From Cytobacillus oceanisediminis (GTDB taxonomy: Bacteria > Bacillota > Bacilli > Bacillales > Cytobacillaceae): a stretch of DNA of 64,000 nucleotides. The stretch covers positions 489,790-553,789 of the forward strand of contig NZ_VLKI01000001.1 of NCBI RefSeq assembly GCF_007830235.1, in the 5' to 3' direction. Under the pieces are notes generated by a model that was not told the DNA's origin, did not search any database, and worked only from the letters and a program-made list of their open reading frames with translations. Made by a program: the position numbers and the translations under genes. Positions 1 through 8,002 of this stretch are shown in pieces (positions within the stretch are counted from its first letter, which is position 1; the number at the start of each line of letters is the position of its first letter).

Positions 1-705
1 CCCTTCATGAATCATCGCCCCCCACTCTGGTATAGGGGGTTGCACACCTAAGCCTAAAAAGGACATGGATGATAAATTCATAATCGCCCAGCCCATTTCT
101 AATGTTCCCATTACAGCTAGTGATGGAAGAACATTAGGAATAATATGTTTCTTCATGATGGTCCATGTAGAAGAACCGCTGATTATAGCTGCAGTAATAT
201 AGTTCTGTTCTTTCAAGCTTAGAACCATTCCTCGAATTACCCTTGCGTAATAAACCCATTGTACGAGAATTAATCCTAAAATGACTTGTTTAAGACCCGC
301 TCCCCAAATACCAACAAAACCAAGAACAAACAAAAGGCTTGGGATCGCCATCAGACCATCACCGAATCTCATTAACAATTGATCAACCCAACCACCTTTA
401 TACCCAGCAATAATACCAATGATCAAACCAATACTTAAAGCTGAAATAAATATTAGCATAGCAAACCCTATTGAAATTCGTGCACCATATAGGATACGCG
501 AAAACGTACATCGACCTAAATGATCTGTTCCTAATGGGTAATCCAATGAAGGCTGCTGTAGTTTATGCGTTAAATTGACAGCGATAGGTTCATTAGGTGC
601 AATCCACGGAGCAAAGATTGTGATCAAAAATAAAACGCACAGGATTAGAGAACAAATGACAATTACTTTTTGACTTTTTAATATATCACGAAGCTTTGCT
701 TTCAT
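1..705 (-). CDS. nikC: NikC-type ABC transporter permease, runs off the left edge
   Basis: Second inner-membrane permease of a nickel/peptide-class ABC importer. The ATG at 705 overlaps the nikB stop codon (ATGA), so the two are translationally coupled. About 235 codons are present and the C-terminus lies outside the window. The N-terminus has a short cytoplasmic start, a hydrophobic segment and then LGTDHLGRCTFSRILYGAR, the conserved block of NikC/DppC permeases; the Cys in GRC is typical of the NikC branch. The ATPase genes (nikD, nikE) would be expected further left. Nickel is the family assignment; the Fur-box-like site upstream of nikA leaves another metal or a metal-chelate substrate possible. 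Confidence 0.85.
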   Translation of the reverse strand, partial: MKAKLRDILKSQKVIVICSLILCVLFLITIFAPWIAPNEPIAVNLTHKLQQPSLDYPLGTDHLGRCTFSRILYGARISIGFAMLIFISALSIGLIIGIIAGYKGGWVDQLLMRFGDGLMAIPSLLFVLGFVGIWGAGLKQVILGLILVQWVYYARVIRGMVLSLKEQNYITAAIISGSSTWTIMKKHIIPNVLPSLAVMGTLEMGWAIMNLSSMSFLGLGVQPPIPEWGAMIHEG

Positions 706-1646
706 TGATACTGCCTTTCTTTTCTGGAAATACGTGGATCGATATACAATTGGATAAGGTCGACAATTAAATTGCTTATAAGGAATAATCCCGCTGCTAA
801 TAGCACATAGCCTTGAATAACAGGAACATCACGGTTAAAAATAGCATCAATAAATAACCGACCAAACCCTGGCCATGAAAAGACTGCCTCTACAATTACT
901 GCTCCAGTCATTAAGTTTCCTAAATTCATTCCAAGCCCTGTAATCATAGGGGAAATGGCAATTCTTAATACATGCTTTCCCATTATGATCTTTTCATGAA
1001 TCCCTCTCGTCCGCGCAAAAAGCACATAAGACTCTTGTAAATTTTCAAGAACACTTGCACGTAACAGTCGGGTATATAAAGCTATTAAGGGGAAAGCCAG
1101 CGTGACTGAAGGTAAAATTAAATGTTTCCAAGTTCCCGTACCTTCTACTGGGAAAAGGTCTAGTTTTACAGAAAAGAAAAAAATGAATAAATATCCAAGC
1201 CAAAATGATGGGATGGATGCCCCTATAAAAGAGAGGAAACGACTAAAATGATCAATCCCACTGTTCTTCTTTATGCCTGCTAAAAACCCTATTGGGACAC
1301 TTACTAAGATTGCAATCAAAAGACTCCCTATAGTTAACTGAATAGTTGCTGGCATTCGAGAGGAAATCTCTTCCCATACAGGTTTATTCGTAACATAAGA
1401 TATGCCAAAATCAAATTGGCATATCTTAATAAGGGCATTCACATATTGGATAAAGAGAGGCTGATCTAAGCCGAACTCATGTCTTTTTTGTTCCAGCATC
1501 TCATCTGTTGCCTGGATATGTGCAGCAGCAAAGTATGCCTCTGCCGGGTCCACCGGTGATAGGTTTATCATTCCAAATGTTAGTAGAGTGGTCAAAAGAA
1601 AGATTGGAACGATCGTGATTATTCGTTTCAAGACATAAGTACTCAT
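702..1646 (-). CDS. nikB: NikB-type ABC transporter permease
   Basis: 314-residue integral membrane permease, the usual length for NikB/DppB. It begins with the hallmark MSTYVLKRIITIVPIFLLTT helix, followed by the periplasmic-type segment containing SPVDPAEAYF and later LLRASVLENLQESYVLFARTR, the EAA-type loop that contacts the ATPase. Five to six membrane helices are visible. It starts 18 bases after nikA and overlaps nikC by four bases, so the three form one operon read leftwards. Function by homology: translocation of nickel or a metal-chelate/peptide delivered by the NikA lipoprotein. Confidence 0.88.
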   Translation of the reverse strand: MSTYVLKRIITIVPIFLLTTLLTFGMINLSPVDPAEAYFAAAHIQATDEMLEQKRHEFGLDQPLFIQYVNALIKICQFDFGISYVTNKPVWEEISSRMPATIQLTIGSLLIAILVSVPIGFLAGIKKNSGIDHFSRFLSFIGASIPSFWLGYLFIFFFSVKLDLFPVEGTGTWKHLILPSVTLAFPLIALYTRLLRASVLENLQESYVLFARTRGIHEKIIMGKHVLRIAISPMITGLGMNLGNLMTGAVIVEAVFSWPGFGRLFIDAIFNRDVPVIQGYVLLAAGLFLISNLIVDLIQLYIDPRISRKERQYQ

Positions 1647-1664
1647 GAAAAACGCTCCTGTCGC

Positions 1665-3296
1665 TTACTTCTTAATACTAATTCCTGTAAATGGATGTTC
1701 ATCTCGGTTAGCAGGGAATGTAAAATTAGAAACATTCTTTTGATAAACTGCTATTTTCTTAATATACGAAACAGGAACAATGGCACCCTGCTCTTGCAGT
1801 GAGCCTAAAATTTCCGTGTATAGTTCTTGACGTTCATTTTCATCTGTTGTTTGTTTAACCTCAGCGATTTGGTTCAGTAACTCCTCTTTATTAGAATAAG
1901 CTGAAATAGCTTCTCTAAATCCAAAACCTTCTGTAGCAACTATGTTTACGAAAGTATGTGGGTCATAAGGAGCGCCATAGTTACTGAAGAAGTTCATATC
2001 AAACTCATTCGCTTTGAATCTTTCAACTTGAGTGGTAAGCTCAACTCCAACAATATTTAATTTTACGCCTAATCCTGTCCATTCAGATTGTAATGTTTCA
2101 GCCATTGTTTTTTGGATGGATTCAGCAGAGTTATACATTAACTCGATTTCTAGCGGTTTCCCATCTTTCTCACGAATATTTTTACCTTTTGGCAACTTCC
2201 AGCCTGCTTCATCCAATAATTGTTTCGCTTTTTCAACATTATAGTCGACCTTGGTTGCATCAAGATTTGAAGTGTAAGGGAAGTTTGTTGGTAAGATATA
2301 GTCAGCCTTCTCTTCCAAACCAGATGTCACGCCCTCAACCATTGCTTGTTTATTAAATCCATAATGTAATGCTTGACGAACACGTACATCTGAAAGCTGT
2401 TCTTTATTCGTATTCATAACTAGCTGTCTAGTAGCGACTGGTTCAGAAATGCTGCTTCCATAAGAACCTGTGGATTCTAATTGCTTAAAAGAATCTATAC
2501 CGATAACACCCTCACCATAAACAACGTCTAAGTCCCCTTTTTCGAAAGCAAGTACGCGTGTTTCAGCATCTGGAATGACTTTAACTTTAATTTTCTCTAT
2601 ACTTGGGAGTTCTCCCCAATAATCTTCGTTCCGTTTAAAAACAGCAAATTCATCTGCTTTATATTCATCTAATACCCATGGGCCTGTCCCAACTGGCTTT
2701 TCTATACCTTTTGAAGTGTCACCATCTTGAGGGAAACCAGCTTCCCCCAGGAATCGAACCGGGCGTACGACAGCTAGCTCCTGAATAGTAGGGTAATATG
2801 ATTCTGTTAATGTTAATTTAAATGTATACTCATCGATGACCTCTGTTTGATCGATCTTCGAAATAAATCCTAACCAACTATGCAAATCCACATTTGCCAA
2901 TATAGCATCAAAGTTCTTTTTGACAATCTCTGCATTAAAATTTGAGCCATCAGTAAATTTCACATCTTGACGTAAGTGGAACAAATATTCTTTCCCATCT
3001 TCGGAAATCTCCCATGATTCTGCTAACTGTGGTTTTAACTCTCCTCCATCCTGGTAGCTAACTAAAGGTTCATATAGCATGGATTGAGCAAATAATTGAG
3101 ATGGATTATAGATATGCGGATTCAATTCACCTATATCTCTAGGCCAAGCAAAAGTTATCATATTGTCACTTTCAGTGGTAGATTCAGATTTTTCATTTTC
3201 TACTGATTCAATTGAACAACCAAGTAAAGCCATAGATAAAATAAGTACCATTACAGACATAAGTAAAAATCGTTTTTTATTTTTGGGGTTTAACAT
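1665..3296 (-). CDS. nikA: NikA-like nickel/metal-binding lipoprotein
   Basis: 543-residue extracytoplasmic solute-binding protein (SBP family 5). A lipoprotein signal ends at LLGC (Cys27). The mature protein starts with ITFAWPRDIGELNPHIYNPS, closely following E. coli NikA (AWP..GPLNPHLY.P). It keeps VRPVRF, matching the NikA region with the metal-chelate-binding Arg, and APYDPH, matching the NikA His416 loop. The ATG is preceded by AGGAGGA at 3307-3313. It is first in the operon nikA-nikB-nikC. The same fold is used by staphylopine-type receptors (CntA), so the ligand could be a metallophore complex rather than nickel-histidine. Confidence 0.88.
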   Translation of the reverse strand: MLNPKNKKRFLLMSVMVLILSMALLGCSIESVENEKSESTTESDNMITFAWPRDIGELNPHIYNPSQLFAQSMLYEPLVSYQDGGELKPQLAESWEISEDGKEYLFHLRQDVKFTDGSNFNAEIVKKNFDAILANVDLHSWLGFISKIDQTEVIDEYTFKLTLTESYYPTIQELAVVRPVRFLGEAGFPQDGDTSKGIEKPVGTGPWVLDEYKADEFAVFKRNEDYWGELPSIEKIKVKVIPDAETRVLAFEKGDLDVVYGEGVIGIDSFKQLESTGSYGSSISEPVATRQLVMNTNKEQLSDVRVRQALHYGFNKQAMVEGVTSGLEEKADYILPTNFPYTSNLDATKVDYNVEKAKQLLDEAGWKLPKGKNIREKDGKPLEIELMYNSAESIQKTMAETLQSEWTGLGVKLNIVGVELTTQVERFKANEFDMNFFSNYGAPYDPHTFVNIVATEGFGFREAISAYSNKEELLNQIAEVKQTTDENERQELYTEILGSLQEQGAIVPVSYIKKIAVYQKNVSNFTFPANRDEHPFTGISIKK

Positions 3297-3316
3297 AAAA
3301 AGTTGATCCTCCTAAA

Positions 3317-3337
3317 TGATAATGAAAACTATTATCA
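3317..3337 (-). promoter_or_regulatory. Fur-box-like operator of nikABC
   Basis: TGATAAT and ATTATCA form a perfect 7-bp inverted repeat with a 7-bp spacer. The inner 19-mer matches the classical Fur box at 16 of 19 positions. It begins at the base next to the -10 and covers the expected transcription start, a repressing position. Zur and PerR boxes differ in the outer bases (TCGTAAT and TTATAAT), so Fur fits best. Confidence 0.75.
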
Positions 3338-3366
3338 ATAGTAGGGTTTGATCATTTGATTGTCAA
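3338..3366 (-). promoter_or_regulatory. Sigma-A promoter of nikABC
   Basis: On the minus strand, TTGACA (3361-3366) and TACTAT (3338-3343) are separated by exactly 17 bp, about 40 bp upstream of the nikA ATG. This is near-consensus for the housekeeping sigma factor. Confidence 0.85.
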
Positions 3367-3558
3367 TACAATTTCAGCTATTTCAAAAAGTATTTAAGTT
3401 ATTAATGTTATCATTGTAAAAATAAGTATAGTTGTAATATATAAGCCCACCTGAAAACGGATCCTGCAGCTTTTATATAGGATAAACTTTTAAAACTTGT
3501 CTTGTCTGAGACCTAACACTCTTCATAAATGCATTCGAAACTTTGTTAGCTGGTACTG

Positions 3559-3632
3559 GACCGTTAGCACAAGAAAAAAAAGCCGCCAATTTTGGCAGCT
3601 GAATCTTTAACTCTTGCACTCTATAGTTCAAG
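3559..3632 (+). repeat. Cassette-type element, copy 1
   Basis: CCGTTAGCACAAG, then a GCCGCC/GGCAGC hairpin, then a degenerate second end with TAGTTCAAG. It lies 160 bases 3' of the SRPBCC gene stop, beyond that gene's own terminator. Confidence 0.7.
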
Positions 3633-3673
3633 TGCATTTATTCACAATAAATACCTAAATTCAACCCTATTGC

Positions 3674-3717
3674 TAAAAAAAATAAAAGCGTCATCCTGAT
3701 TTAACTAGGATTAACGC
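3674..3717 (-). terminator. Terminator of the SRPBCC gene
   Basis: Minus strand: stem with GCGT/ACGC and ATCCT/AGGAT arms, followed by TTTTATTTTTTTT. It lies 75 bases after the SRPBCC stop. Confidence 0.85.
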
Positions 3718-3792
3718 CAATGCTAAATAAGTGATGATATCCACTTTGGACTTTTTTCCTCTACCTAGATGTAAGTTACAGATAACCTATTT

Positions 3793-4317
3793 CTATTGAA
3801 TGTGGGATAAATAATTGTCAAGTCTCTCGTATTGTGAAGAGACCCCTTGAACAGCTCCCATGTCGACCACTTGCTTGAGAGCTTCAGCTGTAGAGAATTG
3901 GGAACGGGTAATGATTGTTGTTTTGCCTTCTTTTTCTAAGAAGTCCATTTTAACAACCGTCTCAGGCATTTCTGGAAGAACATTGTAATCAGTATCAGTA
4001 AACATATCAGTGTAAACTATTTTTTCTGGAACAACAATTTCATGGTAAACTGCCTTACCACATGACTTCATCCCAAAGAAATCACCTTGGTTTTTATCAA
4101 CACATGTCATGCAATATAGCCAAACACCATTAATCTTAAAATCCATCTCATGAACTTCTGTCTCCCAACCCTGTGGTCCCCACCAGGCTGCCAGGTGAAC
4201 AGGATCTGAAAAGACTGAAAAAACCAATTCTCGTGGTGCTTCGAAAACCCGCTCAATAATTAGTTCCCTTCCTTCTACCCTGGTTACCAATTTGTTTACT
4301 GATTTGTTTTCAGACAA
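3793..4317 (-). CDS. SRPBCC (START/Bet v1-like, AHSA1-type) domain protein
   Basis: 174 residues if the TTG at 4317 is used; this start follows GGGAGG at a good distance and gives LSENKSVNKLVTRVEGRELI, the usual N-terminus. An open frame continues to 4410 but lacks a ribosome site. The protein is one hydrophobic-ligand-binding SRPBCC domain: IERVFEAPRELVFSVFSDP and AAWWGPQGWETEV are typical of the AHSA1/YndB group. The ligand is unknown. In Bacillus such proteins commonly follow an ArsR-type regulator, and the degraded frame just upstream (4376-4691) is exactly such a regulator, so this gene appears to have lost its partner. Confidence 0.85.
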   Translation of the reverse strand: MSENKSVNKLVTRVEGRELIIERVFEAPRELVFSVFSDPVHLAAWWGPQGWETEVHEMDFKINGVWLYCMTCVDKNQGDFFGMKSCGKAVYHEIVVPEKIVYTDMFTDTDYNVLPEMPETVVKMDFLEKEGKTTIITRSQFSTAEALKQVVDMGAVQGVSSQYERLDNYLSHIQ

Positions 4318-4375
4318 TTTAATTCCTCCCACTATCATTAGTGTTAAATCAAGAAATTTCCCTTCTCGGCACAGC

Positions 4376-4691
4376 TTAGTTCTTATCATGTAGTTTACGT
4401 AAATACTCATCTAACCGGTCAAAATCTTTCCTACCAGACATGTTTAAATGATTCAATCCAGTTATCAAGATCTTGAAACGATTGATGCCTAAGCCTGTAT
4501 ATTCGTTGATTAGCAACTGCTTCCACTTCAGCCAATCCAGCATTATGAAGGACTCGTAGATGTTTGGATGCAGCGGGTTGAAGAAGCTGAAGCTGCTCCG
4601 CAATGTCACCTACCGGCAAAGGTCCTTTACGTAAAAACTCTACTAACTGTTACCTAATGAGCGCTGCAAGTGCGCTCAGAATTGTTGAGAT
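4376..4691 (-). pseudogene. ArsR-family regulator, broken by three lesions
   Basis: Winged-helix ArsR-like sequence can be followed across three interruptions. ISTILSALAALIR is followed by an in-frame TAA. Then comes QLVEFLRKGPLPVGDIAEQL with the helix-turn-helix core QPAASKHLRVLHNAGLAEVE. After ESFKHVW there is an in-frame TAG, and ERF is followed by a +1 shift in a T run into DRLDEYLRKLHDKN. No ATG is present at the expected start. It would have formed an operon with the SRPBCC gene 58 bases downstream. Two stop codons make sequencing error alone unlikely. Confidence 0.8.
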
Positions 4692-4847
4692 GCTCCCTTC
4701 AACTATAATATAACTAAAAAGGATTATTCATGTAAAGGAATATTCAGAATTTTTCCAATTAAATAAAACAGTAACAATCCAAATATCCTCTTTCTCAAAA
4801 GCTTACTTAAGCTGTATCGAATCAGTTTAATTTCACCCCGCAGGACC

Positions 4848-5097
4848 CAAATAAAAATTCTGATATACCGAAAATAAATAAGGCAATTACAATCATAATT
4901 TTCCTCCCCCATTTATCTGCTGCTCTCCCTGCAAATGGGGAAACAATTAATTGAGCAATTGCAAAAGCCGCTGTTAAATAACCAACTGAAGTTCCAGTTA
5001 TGCCCAATTCATTCATCAGCGTAGGTAAGACTGGAATTACTAGACCAATTCCCAAAAACGCAATGAAAAAAATAAATCTTACATATAAGCGACTTTT
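4848..5097 (-). pseudogene. N-terminal fragment of an MFS multidrug efflux transporter
   Basis: About 80 residues align by eye with the first three helices of NorA/Blt-type major facilitator exporters: FFIAFLGIGLVIPVLPTLM, GYLTAAFAIAQLIVSPFAGR, then the loop-2 motif AADKWGRKIMIV and SEFLFG. No start codon is kept, and similarity stops abruptly after FLFG. Both ends are truncated. The right end abuts an unrelated plus-strand frame at about 5098, indicating a recombination junction. Confidence 0.75.
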
Positions 5098-5227
5098 TTC
5101 AGAGATGGAACGTTTAAATTTAGCTTTAGGAGATTATATTTTTGAAGAGTATATTTATGATACAGTTGTCATGAATCATAAGGAACATTTTGTCACTAAA
5201 ATTATGGTACAAGCCGATCAAAAATAA
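5098..5227 (+). pseudogene. C-terminal remnant of an unidentified protein
   Basis: Plus-strand frame ending at TAA 5227 with the tail EYIYDTVVMNHKEHFVTKIM. It has no start of its own; the open frame only extends upstream into the antisense of the MFS fragment. A good intrinsic terminator follows at 5253-5280, as expected for the 3' end of a once-real gene. I do not recognise the family. Confidence 0.45.
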
Positions 5228-5252
5228 CCTTCAATAATTCTTCATAGATGAG

Positions 5253-5280
5253 CTTGGGAAGATTTAACCCAAGTTTTTTT
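5253..5280 (+). terminator. Terminator after the 5227 remnant
   Basis: CTTGGG/CCCAAG stem followed by seven T residues on the plus strand. Confidence 0.8.
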
Positions 5281-5300
5281 AATTAGAGGCCAACTCTTGC

Positions 5301-5380
5301 TTAACTAATCTCCCCCTTTAGTTGAACAATAAAAAGGGCTGCAGCAGCCCTTTTATTAAACAAAAGCATCCGTTCATTTC
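5301..5380 (+). repeat. Cassette-type element, copy 2
   Basis: TTAACTAA and TTAGTTGAACAAT form the palindromic first end. The hairpin AAAGGGCTGC/GCAGCCCTTT follows, and a degenerate second end is GCATCCGTTCATTTC. It lies 26 bases 3' of the dienelactone hydrolase stop and acts as its terminator on the minus strand. Confidence 0.75.
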
Positions 5381-5406
5381 GTTTAATAATACGCCCACTT
5401 TACCAT

Positions 5407-6000
5407 TCAATGTTTTCTAAAAAAAGAAAGCATTTGATTGAAGGCATCTTCTGCTGATTTTGCATGAAAATTAGGTGAGTATGGGTCACTAAATCCGTGT
5501 TTTCCATAAAATTTATGTATCTCTATATTGCTTTTATCCAGATTTTCAATTAACTCATTGACGTTAAAGGAATGTTCTTCTTTAGGAAAGAATAAAATTG
5601 TCGGGGTTAGTGGCATAATTTCTTTGTAATTCCTGATTCTTGAACCATAATATCCCACTAGCCCGCTGAGATTTTCTTCCTTACTACACAACCAAGCAAC
5701 AGTTGCCCCTACACTAAATCCAACAATATATATTTTATTGTATTTATCTTTTACACCTAATAAAATATCCTTTATTTTATGTACAGCGCCAGTGAACCCC
5801 ACGTTCTCCATATAATTTTGATAGGCTATTTCTTCTTCAGAATAATCAAAAGGTTGTTCACGTTCCAGTAAGTTTGGACAGATTACATCAAAATCCTGTT
5901 CTGATAATCTTTTACAAAAATTCTCTATATGTTGATTAATTCCATAAATTTCGTGAACTACAATAACCAGGTTATCATTCTTATTTAAAATCTTAATCAT
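5407..6000 (-). CDS. Dienelactone-hydrolase-family alpha/beta hydrolase
   Basis: 197 residues from the ATG at 6000, chosen because GGGGGGAAA precedes it; the open frame to 6048 has no ribosome site. Alpha/beta-hydrolase fold: VVHEIYGINQHIENFCKRL resembles the DLH entry strand and oxyanion region, and the nucleophile elbow is GFSVGATVAW. This has Ser where classical dienelactone hydrolase has Cys. A C-terminal HGFSDPYSPNFH supplies the likely catalytic His. A soluble cytoplasmic hydrolase is expected; the substrate is unknown. It is a single gene between cassette-type elements 2 and 3. Confidence 0.85.
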   Translation of the reverse strand: MIKILNKNDNLVIVVHEIYGINQHIENFCKRLSEQDFDVICPNLLEREQPFDYSEEEIAYQNYMENVGFTGAVHKIKDILLGVKDKYNKIYIVGFSVGATVAWLCSKEENLSGLVGYYGSRIRNYKEIMPLTPTILFFPKEEHSFNVNELIENLDKSNIEIHKFYGKHGFSDPYSPNFHAKSAEDAFNQMLSFFRKH

Positions 6001-6050
6001 TTTCCCCCCTGAAATTATTACATTAAAAAAACAGTAATATTCTATCATTT

Positions 6051-6140
6051 CTTATTCAACTAACCCGCATCGTTAGCAGAATAAGAAAAAAGCCACCAAA
6101 AAGGCAGCTGGATCTTCAACTCTTAGACCCGTTACTTCAA
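6051..6140 (+). repeat. Cassette-type element, copy 3
   Basis: The clearest palindromic end: CTTATTCAACTAAC, spacer, GTTAGCAGAATAAG. Then AGCCACC/GGCAGCT hairpin, GGATCTTCAACTCTTA, and a second end GACCCGTTACTTCAA. It stops seven bases from the monooxygenase stop codon. On the minus strand the hairpin is followed by TTTTTTCTTATT. Confidence 0.85.
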
Positions 6141-6147
6141 AAACCTA

Positions 6148-6441
6148 TTATAGCGGAACATTTTCAAAATGTTCAACTATTGGAAAAGGGTCATAGAAAT
6201 GATGTAGTTGTTTTTTCCATTCTTGATACTCTTTCGATTGTCTAAATCCAACCGTATGGTCTTCTAATGTTTCCCATTTAACCAACAATAAATATTTCCC
6301 CTTAACTTCCATACATCGTTGTAATTCGTGAGATATGTAACCTTTCATTGAGGAAATGAATTTTGATGCTTCACGACATGCTTCCTCATAATCCTCTTCT
6401 ATACCTGGCTTAACTTGTAACATAACAGCTTCTAAAATCAT
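6148..6441 (-). CDS. Antibiotic-biosynthesis-monooxygenase-domain protein
   Basis: 97 residues, a single ABM (dimeric ferredoxin-like) domain. MILEAVMLQVKPGIEEDYEE is the first strand and helix, GYISHELQRCMEVKGKYLLLVKW the central strands, and DHTVGFRQSKEYQEWKKQLH the terminal helix with the typical F-R-S-Y-W pattern. Family members are cofactor-independent quinol oxygenases or small dimeric binding proteins; the actual substrate cannot be told. It is a stand-alone gene with element 3 directly 3' and element 4 directly 5'. Confidence 0.85.
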   Translation of the reverse strand: MILEAVMLQVKPGIEEDYEEACREASKFISSMKGYISHELQRCMEVKGKYLLLVKWETLEDHTVGFRQSKEYQEWKKQLHHFYDPFPIVEHFENVPL

Positions 6442-6476
6442 GGAATATCCCCTTTAAAACAAATTTTTCTTATATT

Positions 6477-6565
6477 CTTATTAAACTATCCAGCCCGTTT
6501 GTTGAATAAGTTCAACAAAAAGGTGCGGCAATCCTTCTTTGATCGACGCATCCTAAAGTTTAATA
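6477..6565 (+). repeat. Cassette-type element, copy 4
   Basis: CTTATTAAAC, then CAGCCCG and TTTGTTGAATAAG, then AAAAAGGTGCGGCAATCC and a weak second end GCATCCTAAAGTTTA. It lies between the monooxygenase start and a divergent gene, so no minus-strand gene now sits next to it. Confidence 0.65.
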
Positions 6566-6692
6566 ACCTCTTTTCTTTTTAGACCATATTTTCTTCGTAG
6601 TGTTCACAAATAGGAGATAATTTTTTATTTTATCTGTTTAGTTCTTAAATCCCCTTTATTCTATATGCTTTATAAATGGGGAGTTGAGACGA

Positions 6693-6986
6693 ATGAAAAA
6701 TGAACAGTTTGATATCGAAACACTTAAATTAATTGGAAATAAACTTGACTATATTTACTCCATAGCTAAATGTAATTACAATGATTCCCCCGAATTAATG
6801 GATACTATTGAAAATTTAGCTCAGGTAGCAAATATGTTTGCCAAAATTAGAATTCAGGAATTAAAAGGGCATGTTGAAACAACGAGCCCTCAAGGATTCA
6901 TAGTATCTAAATTAGCTAACTCATACTCTAGGATGAAAAATTATGAGAAACAAAAAGATATTGACTTTCCTACTTGGAAGCTCTAA
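6693..6986 (+). CDS. Hypothetical protein
   Basis: 97 residues from the ATG at 6693, with GGGGAG upstream. The sequence is soluble and probably helical, with IETLKLIGNKLDYIYSIA and ELMDTIENLAQVANMFAKIR forming two amphipathic helices. No family is recognised. The frame ends inside a good intrinsic terminator, which supports it being an expressed gene. It is one of the few plus-strand genes in the accessory region and lacks a cassette element directly 3'. Confidence 0.6.
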   Translation: MKNEQFDIETLKLIGNKLDYIYSIAKCNYNDSPELMDTIENLAQVANMFAKIRIQELKGHVETTSPQGFIVSKLANSYSRMKNYEKQKDIDFPTWKL

Positions 6987-6999
6987 AGCTTCTTTTTTT
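6977..6999 (+). terminator. Terminator of the 6693-6986 gene
   Basis: GAAGC/GCTTC stem followed by TTTTTTT; it overlaps the stop codon region. Confidence 0.8.
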
Positions 7000-7053
7000 A
7001 TTTCACATTAATCTTGGCGACTATTTAAATTCCCATGGCAGTGCACAATAGTA

Positions 7054-7218
7054 TCAATTACGACATATAAAAGTGGGAGATTTACCTCTCTCTTTTTCAA
7101 CTGACCTGCCTGCTAGGAATCCCATTGCACGCGTAAAATCATTGGGATCCATTTTACTGCAAAAGTCAAAAAGCACTTCTCGATTCTCTTTGACCCATTC
7201 ATATTCTTTCCGCTCCAT
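7054..7218 (-). pseudogene. N-terminal fragment of a DinB-family protein
   Basis: 54 codons: MERKEYEWVKENREVLFDFC and SKMDPNDFTRAMGF follow the N-terminus of DinB/YfiT-like four-helix-bundle proteins, then the frame loses similarity after GRSV and ends. The metal-binding second half is missing. It lies 21 bases downstream of an intact, different DinB gene, as if two cassettes were fused. Confidence 0.65.
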
Positions 7219-7239
7219 AGTATCTGCCCTCTTTGTATG

Positions 7240-7725
7240 CTACTCTTTACTTTTCCAGGAACCCTGGGCTTTTCGAATATAGATGATCTGTCCAATATGA
7301 TAAGTGTTATGTGTGCACAAATTTGATAATGCACCCCACCATAGCGCATCTACAGGAAAATGCGGGATTTGTTCATGCAGTTTTGACTCCGTGGCAGCCT
7401 CAATCTCTTGTTGCCACTCGGCTAATCCTTCGTCTAATTGTTGAACAAGTTCTTGCCATTTCATTTTGGTAAAACCTTCAGCAGAAAACGTGATTGGATT
7501 TTCTACAGGAGCACTCACTTCTTTTTCTCTAAAACGTTTCAACCACCGCTCATTATAGAAGTGCAGATGCTTCGCGATCTCACCAATAGAATGAGATCCT
7601 TCATTTTGTTTCCACAATGCATCCTCTAAACTCAGTCCCTTTAATGCTGTACTTAATGGTTGAATCCAGCTATCCTCGTTACGGCATACTGCCAATTGAT
7701 CTAATAAAAACTCTTTTTTACTCAT
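7240..7725 (-). CDS. DinB-family metal-dependent hydrolase/transferase-like protein
   Basis: 161 residues from the ATG at 7725 (GAAGGGAA upstream). This is a DinB four-helix bundle: KHLHFYNERWLKRF in helix 2 and THNTYHIGQIIYIRKAQG in helix 4 supply the three metal-binding His residues. DinB proteins of Bacillus include bacillithiol-dependent transferases, but the substrate of this one is unknown. It is single and monocistronic, flanked by a DinB fragment on one side and by relic sequence on the other. Confidence 0.85.
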   Translation of the reverse strand: MSKKEFLLDQLAVCRNEDSWIQPLSTALKGLSLEDALWKQNEGSHSIGEIAKHLHFYNERWLKRFREKEVSAPVENPITFSAEGFTKMKWQELVQQLDEGLAEWQQEIEAATESKLHEQIPHFPVDALWWGALSNLCTHNTYHIGQIIYIRKAQGSWKSKE

Positions 7726-7929
7726 TAACACATTCCCTTCTTGAATTATTTCTCACCATAATAAACTTTAACTTTCGAAAATCTATAATAACCTGACCCA
7801 TCCTTATCAGCCCCTCTCATTTTTTAATGCCACATCATTAGTCTTATGCGGTACAAGCAGAACCAATGACAAAGGATATATTCTCCAATAGCCTGCAGTA
7901 TCCTTCCTGAGCTAATATTATTAACAAAA

Positions 7930-7962
7930 AACAACCTTACGAATGGTAGGTTGATCAGTGAA
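7930..7962 (-). terminator. Hairpin, probable minus-strand terminator
   Basis: AACCTACC and GGTTG arms around a short loop, followed on the minus strand by TTTTTTG. It is the only structured feature in the 7726-8002 spacer. Confidence 0.5.
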
Positions 7963-8002
7963 TTAAATAGCTTACTGTTATGGTATTTAATTCTGTATAA
8001 AA

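Noticed and set aside
7073..7282. Plus-strand 69-codon frame
   Set aside because: Antisense to the DinB fragment and to the end of the intact DinB gene; the minus strand carries recognisable protein sequence.
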